Position numbers and translations under genes: made by a program. This document shows positions 1-7,521 of a stretch of 64,000 bases of DNA, piece after piece. The notes below the pieces were generated by a model, which saw only the letters and a list, made by a program, of their open reading frames with translations, was not told the DNA's origin and did not search any database. Positions within the stretch are counted from its first letter, which is position 1. Each line of letters starts with the position of its first letter. The DNA comes from an uncultured Gemmatimonadota bacterium (GTDB lineage: Bacteria; Gemmatimonadota; Gemmatimonadetes; Gemmatimonadales; Gemmatimonadaceae): contig CADEFN010000003.1 in NCBI GenBank assembly GCA_902826615.1, forward strand, positions 1 to 64,000. The letters run 5' to 3'.

Positions 1-51
1 TAAGCACGCCGCCAGCGTTCGTCCTGAGCCAGGATCAAACTCTCCAAAAGT
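1..51 (-). rRNA. rrs: 16S ribosomal RNA, 5' end only
   Basis: The reverse complement of bases 24-42 is the universal 16S start GAGTTTGATCCTGGCTCAG, followed by the conserved GACGAACGCTGGCGGCG. The gene runs off the left edge of the window, so only about 50 nt of its 5' end are present. The exact mature 5' end is placed by analogy to E. coli, about 9 nt before GAGTTTGATC, and may be off by a few bases. Confidence 0.97.
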
Positions 52-222
52 TTGATTCAGCTCTTTCGTCCGTCTGCTTCCGCCTCGCGGCGTAACAGCG
101 TCCGAATCACTTTTTGATATACGTCAGACTTTTACTCTCACCGGTCGCTGACTTGCTACCGGTTCGACGAGTCCGCCTCGCACATCCATGAACGCTCACT
201 CTCGATTTTCAAACAGCTTTTG

Positions 223-238
223 TCCCGCGTCTGCGGGA
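223..238 (-). other. Hairpin at the start of the rRNA leader (boxB-like)
   Basis: Arms TCCCGC (223-228) and GCGGGA (233-238) enclose a 4-nt loop. On the minus strand this hairpin would be among the first nucleotides transcribed from the rRNA promoter. It is followed by TGTTTGAAAA, the kind of sequence often seen in bacterial rRNA leaders. A role as a nut-like antitermination element is inference. The rest of the leader (52-222) shows nothing else that I can name. Confidence 0.4.
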
Positions 239-245
239 GCCTTGA

Positions 246-274
246 AGAATATACTCGGTGAGCAGCTCTGTCAA
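246..274 (-). promoter_or_regulatory. Strong sigma-70-type promoter of the rRNA operon
   Basis: On the minus strand a perfect -35 box TTGACA (269-274) is separated by 17 nt from TATTCT (246-251). An overlapping TATATT (248-253) would give a 15-nt spacer. Transcription would start near 239, giving a leader of about 190 nt before 16S. The near-consensus boxes and position fit an rRNA promoter. Confidence 0.75.
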
Positions 275-488
275 GGCACCCCTCGCCTCTTCCGTGATAC
301 TCTCCACAGGATTTCGGCGGGGACCCCAATCCTAGTTCCTTGCTCCCAACCACGCAAGCGGGGAACGCCAACGAAAACGGGAAGACGCGAGATCCAGCAC
401 CGCAGACAGCGGCCGACACGATGACTATCTGCCCTAGGCTCCGCGCACTCCCCCGCCCCTTCCCCCGCGCCTAACGACCCGCCTAAAA

Positions 489-523
489 ACAGAAGGCCGC
501 AGCGTGCCGCCGCGGCCTTCTGT
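489..523. terminator. Hairpin between the tRNA cluster and the rRNA promoter
   Basis: Arms ACAGAAGGCCGC (489-500) and GCGGCCTTCTGT (512-523) pair perfectly over 12 bp around an 11-nt loop. On the minus strand the hairpin sits 3 nt after the 3' end of tRNA-Lys and is followed by TTTTTAGGC, a short T tract. It therefore reads as the intrinsic terminator of the tRNA transcript. Bases 275-488 hold no recognisable gene. Confidence 0.7.
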
Positions 524-526
524 CCA

Positions 527-599
527 TGCTCCCTGTAGGAATCGAACCTACAACCTAGCGATTAAGAGTCGCTTGCTCTGCCAGTTGAGCTAAGGGAGC
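527..599 (-). tRNA. tRNA-Lys (anticodon CTT)
   Basis: A complete cloverleaf of 73 nt without encoded CCA. The acceptor GCTCCCT pairs with AGGGAGC and the discriminator is A. The anticodon loop is CTCTTAA with CTT, and the T-arm is GTAGG-TTCGATT-CCTAC. It is the last of three same-strand tRNAs and lies just before a terminator hairpin. Confidence 0.95.
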
Positions 600-617
600 G
601 ATCCACTAAAGTGCCAG

Positions 618-691
618 TGCGCCAGGAGGGAATCGAACCCCCGACCCACAGCTTAGAAGGCTGTTGCTCTATCCAACTGAGCTACTGGCGC
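618..691 (-). tRNA. tRNA-Arg (anticodon TCT)
   Basis: A 74-nt cloverleaf. The acceptor GCGCCAG pairs with CTGGCGC, the anticodon stem-loop is ACAGC-CTTCTAA-GCTGT, and the T-loop is TTCGATT. It lies 18 nt from tRNA-Lys, probably in one transcript with it. Confidence 0.95.
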
Positions 692-728
692 TTCAACCCT
701 CCATCGACTCCGCGAGGAGTCTTGCGAG

Positions 729-802
729 TCGGGGCGGCCGGATTCGAACCGGCGACCTCCTGCTCCCAAAGCAGGCGCGATACCGGGCTACGCTACGCCC
801 CG
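729..802 (-). tRNA. tRNA-Pro (anticodon TGG)
   Basis: A 74-nt cloverleaf. The acceptor CGGGGCG pairs with CGCCCCG, the anticodon stem-loop is CCTGC-TTTGGGA-GCAGG, and the T-loop is TTCGAAT. It is 37 nt downstream of the rdgB stop codon on the same strand, so it may be transcribed with the long operon that ends at rdgB. Confidence 0.96.
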
Positions 803-839
803 CGAGGGAGACGGAAACGTAAGAACCACGCTCCGGAAG

Positions 840-1454
840 TCAACGACCAGCCCGCACCTGGGTCATCAGCGCACGCAACGCACGGCCGCGATGACTCACA
901 CCCGCCTTTGCCTCACGAGTGGCCTCTCCGAAACTCACGCCGAGGTCGTCCGACAGGAAGAGCGGGTCGTAGCCGAAGCCACCGGCCCCTGCAGCGACCT
1001 CCAGGATCTGCCCACTGGTTTCGCCACGGGCAAGCAGTTCCTGCCCCTGGTCGAGCCAGACTGCCACGCACACGTAACTCGCCCGGCGATTCACCTGATC
1101 ACGCATCAGCCCTGCGAGTCGCGCGTTGTTGGCGTCGTCGAGCGCCTTTCCGGACAGGTCATTGCGTCCGCTCCATCGCCGGGAGTGCACGCCTGGGGCT
1201 CCCCCAAGCGCCGCCACGACCAGCCCCGAATCATCGGCGATAACCGGGCGCCCACCACAACGCGCCCAGAAATACCGCGCCTTCGCGAGCGCATTCTCCT
1301 CGAAGGTGTCGAACGCCTCTATTCCCTCCTCATCGGCGCTCTCGACGACACCCACGTCCTCCAGCGTTCGCGCGACGTATCCGAGCGCGGAGCAGAGCGG
1401 CTGGAGCTCTGCGAGTTTGCCCCGGGAGCGGGTGGCGAGGACCAGCTCGCGCAC
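840..1454 (-). CDS. rdgB: XTP/dITP diphosphatase (non-canonical purine NTP pyrophosphatase)
   Basis: A HAM1/RdgB-family enzyme of 204 aa that hydrolyses dITP, XTP and related deaminated purine nucleotides to monophosphates, keeping them out of DNA and RNA. The N-terminus LVLATRSRGKLAEL, the central ADDSGL motif, GGAPGVHSRRWSG and the C-terminal SHRGRAL are all family hallmarks. Length is normal. Its start overlaps the rph stop by one base (1454). It is the last gene of the eleven-gene minus-strand chain that begins with the microcompartment genes. Confidence 0.95.
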   Translation of the reverse strand: MRELVLATRSRGKLAELQPLCSALGYVARTLEDVGVVESADEEGIEAFDTFEENALAKARYFWARCGGRPVIADDSGLVVAALGGAPGVHSRRWSGRNDLSGKALDDANNARLAGLMRDQVNRRASYVCVAVWLDQGQELLARGETSGQILEVAAGAGGFGYDPLFLSDDLGVSFGEATREAKAGVSHRGRALRALMTQVRAGR

Positions 1455-2185
1455 TAGACGCCGCGTGCTGTCAGAGCCGAGGCCTGGCGCGCGAGCAACT
1501 GCTCGATGCCATGTGTCGCGAGGTCGAGCAACGCATCGAGCTCGGAGCGCTCGAAGGCCGCGTGTTCGCCAGTCCCCTGCACCTCGATGAACCGCCCCTC
1601 GCTCGTCATCACAACGTTCATGTCGACGTCGGCCACCACGTCCTCCTCGTACTCGAGATCGAGCCGAGCCTCACCCGCGAGCATGCCGACGCTGACCGCT
1701 GCGACGCGTCGCTTGACCGGACTCACGGGAAGGCGCCCCTCGCGAACCATCCAGTCGAAGGCGTCCACCACGGCGACGCTGGCTCCAGTAATCGCGGCCG
1801 TCCGGGTTCCCCCGTCTGCCTCCAAGGCGTCGCAATCGATCTTGAGCGTGAACTCGCCGAAGCTGAAGTCGTCCAGCATTGCTCGGATGCTGCGTCCGAT
1901 GAGGCGCTGAATCTCCTGCGTGCGCCCGCCGAGCTGGCTTCGCTCACGTGAAGTCCTGGTGCGGGTCGATCGGGGAAGCATTGAGTACTCGGCGGTGAGC
2001 CACCCCTGGCCACTGCCCTTTCGCCACCCCGGCACACCCGATTCGACAGACACCGCGCACAGGATCTTCGTGTTGCCGAAGCCTATAAGGCAGGAGCCCT
2101 CGGCGTTACGCACGGCGCCACGCTCGAGGACAATTGGGCGCAGCTCAGTGATGGCTCTATTCAGTCGTTGCGGAGAGGTCGGCAC
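1454..2185 (-). CDS. rph: Ribonuclease PH
   Basis: A phosphorolytic 3'-5' exoribonuclease that trims tRNA 3' ends. The protein follows the family from about residue 10 onward: [54 protein letters not shown] and DMNVVMT. The start is uncertain. A GTG at 2185 gives 243 aa, close to the usual 238, and is used here. A CTG at 2164 and starts further upstream inside rfaE2 are possible. No good Shine-Dalgarno sequence is visible for any of them, which suggests translational coupling to rfaE2, whose stop (2157) it overlaps. Confidence 0.92.
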   Translation of the reverse strand: MPTSPQRLNRAITELRPIVLERGAVRNAEGSCLIGFGNTKILCAVSVESGVPGWRKGSGQGWLTAEYSMLPRSTRTRTSRERSQLGGRTQEIQRLIGRSIRAMLDDFSFGEFTLKIDCDALEADGGTRTAAITGASVAVVDAFDWMVREGRLPVSPVKRRVAAVSVGMLAGEARLDLEYEEDVVADVDMNVVMTSEGRFIEVQGTGEHAAFERSELDALLDLATHGIEQLLARQASALTARGV

Positions 2186-2660
2186 GAAGCTTGGCGATGA
2201 TGGAGGTAGTGGATTCACCCGGTGTGAGGGGAACGATAACAACCCTGCCTCCACGCGCACGGGTTTCCGCGGCTCCAACCACACTGGCCTCGGTGTAGTC
2301 TCCACCTTTCACCACCACGTCGGGCTCCAACACCTCGATCAGCTCTCGCGGGGTGTCCTCTTCGAAGAGGGTTACCGCATCCACCATCTCAAAAGCGGCG
2401 AGTACGTAGGCGCGTTCCGCCTCGCCACGAACCGGCCGGTCCGGTCCTTTGAGTCGGCGCACCGATGCGTCGGTGTTGAGGGCCACCACGAGCGTATCAC
2501 CCTCGGCCCGTGCGGCGCGGAGTACGTCCACGTGTCCCGGGTGCAGGAGGTCGAAGACGCCGTTGGTGAAGACCACCTGCCCCGCCTGCGATTTGCGCCA
2601 GGCGACCAGCTGTGAGCGGGTCATCACCTTGCGTGAGGGATCCCAGGCTATCTGGCTCAC
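2157..2660 (-). CDS. rfaE2: D-glycero-beta-D-manno-heptose 1-phosphate adenylyltransferase (RfaE domain II)
   Basis: A cytidylyltransferase-fold enzyme of 167 aa matching the C-terminal half of E. coli HldE. It activates heptose-1-phosphate to ADP-heptose for the LPS inner core. The nucleotide-binding motif [16 protein letters not shown] (residues 32-47) and the [14 protein letters not shown] segment are typical. The sugar kinase domain is not fused to it and is not in this window. It overlaps its neighbours on both sides, in a run of envelope genes. Confidence 0.9.
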   Translation of the reverse strand: MSQIAWDPSRKVMTRSQLVAWRKSQAGQVVFTNGVFDLLHPGHVDVLRAARAEGDTLVVALNTDASVRRLKGPDRPVRGEAERAYVLAAFEMVDAVTLFEEDTPRELIEVLEPDVVVKGGDYTEASVVGAAETRARGGRVVIVPLTPGESTTSIIAKLRADLSATTE

Positions 2661-3010
2661 AGCCCGGCCGAAAAAGACGGCGCAAAGGAAACGGTCTTTA
2701 TGAATCCGGGGAGCTCGATGTTCTCCGTGTACTCCGACGACACCGTGATCCGATTGGCCGAGCGCCGGATCCTGACCCGGCCCGCATCCTCGGGTAGCCC
2801 GAGACTGTCGGCGAGGGACCGCAAACGCTTCCGGATGTCATCGTCAGAGGCATACTTCGCGAACTTGACCTGATTCTCCATGGCGTCGCGGAAGCGGTAG
2901 GAGCGGAGATACACCTCGCCAGCATTGAAGCCGAAGTAGGCGACAGCCACCAGGATCAGCAGGGTGAAGAGGCACCCCAGAGTGCTGGCGCCGCGGCGGT
3001 GGGCTACCAC
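2657..3010 (-). CDS. Small membrane protein of unknown function
   Basis: 117 aa. One transmembrane segment near residues 11-28 (LGCLFTLLILVAVAYFGFNA) is followed by a soluble, charged domain with a mixed helix/strand pattern. I do not recognise a family with confidence; the layout resembles DUF4845-type single-pass proteins. It overlaps lptE by 7 nt upstream and rfaE2 by 4 nt (ATGA) downstream. That places it firmly in the envelope part of this operon, but its role is unknown. Confidence 0.75.
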   Translation of the reverse strand: MVAHRRGASTLGCLFTLLILVAVAYFGFNAGEVYLRSYRFRDAMENQVKFAKYASDDDIRKRLRSLADSLGLPEDAGRVRIRRSANRITVSSEYTENIELPGFIKTVSFAPSFSAGL

Positions 3011-3510
3011 TGCGACTGCGCCCCTTCGATGATCTCATTCACCAGTCGCTGGATGGCGGCCTTGCGGCCCAGCGCTTCCTCACGCTCCGCGTATTCGCCC
3101 TCGGCGCTGACACCGGTTCGTTCATACAGCGTTTTGCCCGTGGTTTTGTCGACGATTTCGATATCAACCACCAACTGCAGCTTGCGTCGCGAAGAGGTCG
3201 CGCGCCCGGGATCAGCCGAGAACCCTACGGGCACGTCGGTTTCGTATTTGGTGATGGTGCCGCGCACAATGGCGGTCGCGCGCGACTCAGGGGCATCGCG
3301 AAGACCCAACCGGGAGGTGAGTGACTTGCGCAGTTCCTGCTGCAGTTCTTGAGATAGCTCGGGGCTCGGGGTCTCATTCTCGAACGGAATGACCGCCATG
3401 CTCTTCACGTGCGAGGGGAACCCCCCGCCGCTCGACATGCTGTACAGGCAGCCGGCGGCCACCAGGCACAGCAGGCTACTGACGCCAGATCGCAGGATCG
3501 TACGGAGCAT
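3004..3510 (-). CDS. LptE-like outer-membrane lipoprotein (LPS assembly)
   Basis: 168 aa. An N-terminal signal with lipobox ending at Cys21 (LVAAGC) is followed by a domain with VKSMAVIPFENET and a RGTITKYE segment. This is the pattern of LptE/RlpB-type lipoproteins that plug the LPS translocon LptD in the outer membrane. The start at 3510 is chosen because the signal peptide begins there; a longer frame to 3615 would bury it. It overlaps the upstream lipoprotein gene by 35 nt. Family membership is by motif and context, so LptE itself is likely but not proven. Confidence 0.72.
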   Translation of the reverse strand: MLRTILRSGVSSLLCLVAAGCLYSMSSGGGFPSHVKSMAVIPFENETPSPELSQELQQELRKSLTSRLGLRDAPESRATAIVRGTITKYETDVPVGFSADPGRATSSRRKLQLVVDIEIVDKTTGKTLYERTGVSAEGEYAEREEALGRKAAIQRLVNEIIEGAQSQW

Positions 3511-4111
3511 CTGGAACGCGGCGGACCTCGGTGAGCGTGAGACGACGACGCGCGGCGAAGTTGCGGTAGGCAATACGAGAGGAATCCAGCGTGACTTGCT
3601 CCCTGAGTCGACCACCTTCGATACGACTCATGGTGACCATACGACGGCCAACGAACGCCATTCGAAACACTTCCCCCACCCCGATTTCGGCCCGGACCGT
3701 ATCTCCGTCGATCCGCATGGTAGTGTCTGCACCTGTGACGCGCAGCACCCCCAGAGCGGCCCACAGAAGCGGGACTGGAGGAAGATAGCGACGACCGTCT
3801 TCAGCCGCTGTCTTAAGTGAGTCGGCAATGAGTATCGCCCCCCCACTTCCTACCCCGCCATCGACAAAAAAATCGAGCCGAACGGAATCGGGGGGCGCCA
3901 GGCGGGCGACTCCCTCCCCCTTGGCGCCGAAAATGGGATCGTCGTATACCCATCTGAAAATGAGGCGCGCATGCCCGTCCGGCAGCTGCGTGGCAGGGAG
4001 GGCAACGGGACCCGGGATGCCGGTTAGCGGACGTACTCGGGGTGCACAGGCCACCAGTGCGGCCAGCAGCAGCAGAATCGCCGCCCGGCTAAGCACCGGG
4101 TGCAAGGACAC
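3476..4111 (-). CDS. Predicted lipoprotein, unknown function (LolB/DUF4292-like size)
   Basis: 211 aa. A hydrophobic signal (residues 9-21) ends in the lipobox LVAC at residues 19-22, so the protein is probably lipid-anchored. The mature part is beta-rich (RLIFRWVYDDP, VRLDFFVDGG, TMRIDGDTVRAEIG), which would suit a half-barrel of the LolA/LolB type. No diagnostic motif was recognised. It starts 23 nt inside ybgC and ends inside lptE, so its context is outer-membrane biogenesis. Confidence 0.75.
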   Translation of the reverse strand: MSLHPVLSRAAILLLLAALVACAPRVRPLTGIPGPVALPATQLPDGHARLIFRWVYDDPIFGAKGEGVARLAPPDSVRLDFFVDGGVGSGGAILIADSLKTAAEDGRRYLPPVPLLWAALGVLRVTGADTTMRIDGDTVRAEIGVGEVFRMAFVGRRMVTMSRIEGGRLREQVTLDSSRIAYRNFAARRRLTLTEVRRVPDAPYDPAIWRQ

Positions 4112-4502
4112 TGGTCAGCAGCTGGCGCATATCGGGCGGAATGGCCGTTGGACGCGCGTTGCGATCGATGGCCATCAGCCGCGTCTGGGCGGAGACCAAG
4201 CGTGCGCCATTGTCCACTCGCCGAATGACATAGTCAAACGTCACGCTGCGGGAGCGCACGTCGGTGACCTGTGTCTCCACCACGAGCAGGTCGTCGTACC
4301 GCGCGCCGGCGTGGTACCGCATAGATGCATCTGTAACGGCCAGCATCACACCACGCTTCTCCATTTCCGAGTACGGTAACCCCAGGGATCGGATGAGCTC
4401 CGTGCGTCCCATCTCGCAGTATTCGAGGTACTCGGCATGGTACACCACACCCATCTGGTCCGTTTCGCCATACCGCACTCGCAACTCCACGCGATGGGTC
4501 AC
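4089..4502 (-). CDS. ybgC: Acyl-CoA thioesterase, YbgC/4-hydroxybenzoyl-CoA thioesterase family
   Basis: A hotdog-fold protein of 137 aa. The N-terminal RVRYGETDQMGVVYHAEYLEY carries the catalytic Asp, and the CEMGRTELIRSLG segment is typical of the YbgC/FadM branch. In E. coli YbgC is linked to the Tol-Pal envelope region. Here it lies between the microcompartment genes and envelope lipoproteins, overlapping pduL by 4 nt. A role in hydrolysing acyl-CoA made by the microcompartment enzymes is possible but speculative. Confidence 0.9.
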   Translation of the reverse strand: MTHRVELRVRYGETDQMGVVYHAEYLEYCEMGRTELIRSLGLPYSEMEKRGVMLAVTDASMRYHAGARYDDLLVVETQVTDVRSRSVTFDYVIRRVDNGARLVSAQTRLMAIDRNARPTAIPPDMRQLLTSVLAPGA

Positions 4503-5569
4503 GGGAGTTTCAAGCCGAGGGCACGAGCCCGATCGCGCGCGCTTGGCGTGAGCAAAACTCCCTCGCTGAGTGCCTCACCACGGGCTGCCATGGCAATGAC
4601 ATCACGCTCCGTCACCAGTGTCTTTTTCGGACGGTTCCCAGGGCGGGATTCAACAATCCAGGCTGGGTCGCCGGAGGAGGCGCCGCAGGCGCGCGCTTCG
4701 TCGCTGTCGATGTGAAATTCCGTTGCGTGGCCCTCCCCGGACCTGACCAGCACCCCGTGCCACGTGGTCGCACGAGCGCCGGTGCCACACCGAATCGTGA
4801 CCACGTCACCGTCGGCGAGGTGCCAGCGTCGCGCATCACCAGGTGCCAGATGCAGGTGGCGAGCCGCCACTATGACCCCGGCATGCAGCTGAACCGTTCC
4901 GCGTGGCCCGGTCAGGGTGACACCACCGCCTGACGAGGCAAGCTTCCCGGAGTTTGCCACCGGCGGCGTTATGCCGAGTATCGCGCTGTCGCTCACGGCC
5001 AGCTCCAGCTGCGTCTGGCCACGCGCGGGACCGACGACTCGCACCCCTTCGATGTGGCCCGCAGGACCGGTGACGGTGACCTGCTGCTCGGCGGCGAACT
5101 GTCCTGGTTGCGTGAGTGCCCGGTGCCTGGTGAGGGTGCCACCAAACAAGAGGCGCGCATCGCCCTCCGAGAGATGCACGTGACGCTTTGAGACGCCGAT
5201 GGACACCTGTCGTGTCCCACCGCGGGCCTGCGCGATCGGCGCCGGTGGTGGTGCCTGGACTCGTGCACGAGGGGAGCCGGGCCGCGCCCCGCCAGTTCCG
5301 GCCGCCGCGGCGCGAATGGCGGCGGTCGCACTGCCCTGATCGTCGCGATGATGCGAGGGTTCAGGGCTCCGTACCGGCGCGATGTCGCCCAAACTCTGAG
5401 CAGCTGCGGCCCATACGGGTGGCTCGCTGGAGCGTGTGGGGGGCTCGGGACGCACTGGTATTGAGAGCCAGGCCTCGCCTCTCGCGTTTCCGGCGCTGCC
5501 GGTGTCTGTCACTCGCTGCAGCTCCGCAGCGATGAGCGCGGCCAGGCGTTCGAGTTCGGCTTCCGTCAT
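4499..5569 (-). CDS. pduL: PduL-type phosphate acyltransferase with N- and C-terminal extensions
   Basis: 356 aa, much longer than the usual ~210 aa PduL. The catalytic core spans about residues 138-320 and holds the two zinc-binding histidine motifs (VSKRHVHLSEGD; ARHLHLAPGD) and TEFHIDSDEA. It converts acyl-CoA and phosphate to acyl-phosphate and CoA, recycling CoA inside a shell. The first 120 residues begin with a helix (AELERLAALIAAELQRV), like an encapsulation peptide, and then a Pro/Ala-rich linker. The last 40 residues (TERDVIAMAARGE, LTPSARDRARALG) resemble the short helical module found in EutQ-like and other BMC proteins. Overlaps the aldehyde dehydrogenase stop by 4 nt. Confidence 0.9.
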   Translation of the reverse strand: MTEAELERLAALIAAELQRVTDTGSAGNARGEAWLSIPVRPEPPTRSSEPPVWAAAAQSLGDIAPVRSPEPSHHRDDQGSATAAIRAAAAGTGGARPGSPRARVQAPPPAPIAQARGGTRQVSIGVSKRHVHLSEGDARLLFGGTLTRHRALTQPGQFAAEQQVTVTGPAGHIEGVRVVGPARGQTQLELAVSDSAILGITPPVANSGKLASSGGGVTLTGPRGTVQLHAGVIVAARHLHLAPGDARRWHLADGDVVTIRCGTGARATTWHGVLVRSGEGHATEFHIDSDEARACGASSGDPAWIVESRPGNRPKKTLVTERDVIAMAARGEALSEGVLLTPSARDRARALGLKLP

Positions 5570-7041
5570 CGGCGCTGTGCCCGAAACGAGGCGAGGAAGT
5601 CGTCGACCACACGCGCCACGTCGATCCCGGCATTGGGCGCCTGAGCACTCCGCACGGGTCGCGAGGTGGCGACTTCGCGCAGGGGATCACGGTAGGGCCG
5701 CACCTCTTCCCCAAGTCTCTTGATGTTCATGAGGTGCAGCGGCGTGATGTTGTCGGAGGTGATGCTCCCACCCCAGGAGCCGGGACCGAGCGTGAGGGCG
5801 GGTGCAAAGCCGGTGGTGTAGCCCACGGCACCGATGGCGGTGTTGCTGTTGACGATTATGCGAAATGCCGGCTTCTCCTCGAAGAACCGCTGGATCACAT
5901 GCGGATCAGTGGAGTGCAGGCCGAGGGAGTGCCCCATCCCGCCATGCTGCAGCAGTTCGATCGCGCGTTCGCAGCACCGCTCCCATCCGTCCTCGACAAA
6001 CCAGCCGAGGACGGGGCAGAGTTTCTCCCGACTGAGGGGGTCCTGTGGCCCCACCGACGTGAGCTCGACAATCATGAGCTTGGCCGTCGCCGGAATTTCG
6101 AACCCCGCGGCGCGGGCAATCTGCTGCGGTTGCACGCCAACCACGGCCGGGTTGATCCCCTTCCCCGACGCGGGAATCATGTAGCGCTCGAGCTGCGCTT
6201 TTTCCGCGGGAGAGCAGAAGTGCGCGCGCTCGGCGACGAAGAGCTCTCGCACCCGCGACGTAACCGGGGCGTCGACGACGACCGAATTTTCGGACGAGCA
6301 GAGCACTCCCGCGTCGAATGTCTTGCCGTCGACCACATCGGCAACCGCTTTTTCGAGGTGTGCGGTGCGCTCGATGATAGCGGGCACGTTGCCAGGGCCT
6401 ACGCCGTACGCCGGCTTCCCCGCGGTGTAGACGGCACGCACCATGTCGGAGCCACCGGTTGCCAGGAGGACCGCCGTTTGGCGATGCCGCATGAGCGCGT
6501 TCGTTCCGTCGATGGACGGTCGCGACATGCACGACACGAGTCCCTGCGGTGCTCCGGCCGATACCGCGGCTGCATCGAGGATTCGGGCGGTCTCGCGGGT
6601 GCAGGCGACGGCGCGCGGGTGCGGCGACATGACAATACTGTTTCGCGCCTTGACTGCGATGAGCGCTTTGTAAATGGCCGTGGACGTGGGGTTGGTGGTG
6701 GGAACAATCGCCCCGACGACCCCCATCGGAACCGCGAGTTCCTTCACCTTCCGGGCACGATCCTCCCGGAGGACTCCAACGGTCTGCAACGGCAGAATGA
6801 ATTTCAGCAGTCCATCGCTGGCAAAGCGGTTCTTGACGATCTTGTGCTCGTAGACACCCATTCCGGTTTCGTCGACCGCCTGACGCGCCAGCGATTCTGC
6901 GGCGCCGCTGGCGGCGCGCGCCATGGCCGTGACGATGCGATCGACATCAGCCTGCGAGGCGCGCGCAAAGGCTTTCTGGGCGTCGGCCGCCCGGGCGACC
7001 AGGTCGCGCGCTTCCTGGATGCTGAGCAGGTCGGCGTCCAT
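5566..7041 (-). CDS. CoA-acylating aldehyde dehydrogenase of a microcompartment (PduP/EutE type)
   Basis: 491 aa. The NAD+ and CoA-dependent fold is clear from VGAIVPTTNPTSTAIYKAL and the catalytic Cys248 in DAGVLCSSENSVV. Such enzymes oxidise a volatile aldehyde to acyl-CoA, which PduL then turns into acyl-phosphate. The extreme C-terminus (residues 473-491, IDVARVVDDFLASFRAQRR) is an amphipathic helix after a Pro/Ala-rich linker, as expected for an encapsulation peptide. It lies 9 nt after the upstream BMC-H gene. The aldehyde substrate cannot be told from the sequence. Confidence 0.93.
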   Translation of the reverse strand: MDADLLSIQEARDLVARAADAQKAFARASQADVDRIVTAMARAASGAAESLARQAVDETGMGVYEHKIVKNRFASDGLLKFILPLQTVGVLREDRARKVKELAVPMGVVGAIVPTTNPTSTAIYKALIAVKARNSIVMSPHPRAVACTRETARILDAAAVSAGAPQGLVSCMSRPSIDGTNALMRHRQTAVLLATGGSDMVRAVYTAGKPAYGVGPGNVPAIIERTAHLEKAVADVVDGKTFDAGVLCSSENSVVVDAPVTSRVRELFVAERAHFCSPAEKAQLERYMIPASGKGINPAVVGVQPQQIARAAGFEIPATAKLMIVELTSVGPQDPLSREKLCPVLGWFVEDGWERCCERAIELLQHGGMGHSLGLHSTDPHVIQRFFEEKPAFRIIVNSNTAIGAVGYTTGFAPALTLGPGSWGGSITSDNITPLHLMNIKRLGEEVRPYRDPLREVATSRPVRSAQAPNAGIDVARVVDDFLASFRAQRR

Positions 7042-7050
7042 GGCCGCCGC

Positions 7051-7521
7051 CTAACGCCTGAGCGTGCGGAATGCGCTGAGGAGCTCGTCGCGACCGGCCC
7101 GTGCCACATCACGACCCTTGAGCGGGAATGACGTGACGCGACGTGCAATGGCCCGGAGCTCGACCACCTTCATCTGCTCCAGGGCAGCGAAGTCAAGGCG
7201 CTCGGTGGCCACTGGGGCGTCGGAGGCTTCATCGTCCTCGGCCACCACCGTCAGTTCGTCGTGTGGACGGGGGATGACGTGCACCGATACCAGTTGGCCG
7301 ACACGCTGAGCCGCTGCGGCGCCTGCATCGACGGCAGCCTTCACCGCGGCGACGTCTCCCAGGAACTTGACCGTGACGAGTCCCGCGTCGGCGCGTTCGG
7401 TACCCATCAGCCGGACATTTGCTGCCTTCAGCCCAGCGTCGGCCGCTTCGAACGCTCCTACCAGGCCCCGTGTCTCCACGAGACCCAGTGCGTCCTGCGA
7501 CCATGCCTTGTCAGCTGTCAC
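7051..7521 (-). CDS. BMC-H shell protein with a C-terminal Rho-N/SAP-like domain
   Basis: 156 aa. Residues 11-89 form a single BMC domain ([40 protein letters not shown]). The pore segment reads RADAG rather than the usual K-x-G-x-G, so pore chemistry should differ from the neighbouring shell protein. After an acidic linker ([10 protein letters not shown]) the last 45 residues, including [13 protein letters not shown] and [17 protein letters not shown], look like a Rho N-terminal/SAP-type helical domain. This tail is not part of a standard BMC-H. Overlaps the other shell gene by 11 nt. Confidence 0.9.
   Translation of the reverse strand: MTADKAWSQDALGLVETRGLVGAFEAADAGLKAANVRLMGTERADAGLVTVKFLGDVAAVKAAVDAGAAAAQRVGQLVSVHVIPRPHDELTVVAEDDEASDAPVATERLDFAALEQMKVVELRAIARRVTSFPLKGRDVARAGRDELLSAFRTLRR

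Noticed and set aside
611-1243. 210-aa plus-strand frame over the tRNAs and rdgB
   Set aside because: Runs antisense through two complete tRNA genes and the rdgB gene.
2185-2305. N-terminal extension of RNase PH to 2305
   Set aside because: It would lie inside rfaE2 in another frame and has no similarity to the RNase PH N-terminus.
5734-7131. 465-aa open frame on the plus strand
   Set aside because: Antisense to the aldehyde dehydrogenase; arginine-rich shadow translation without domain content.
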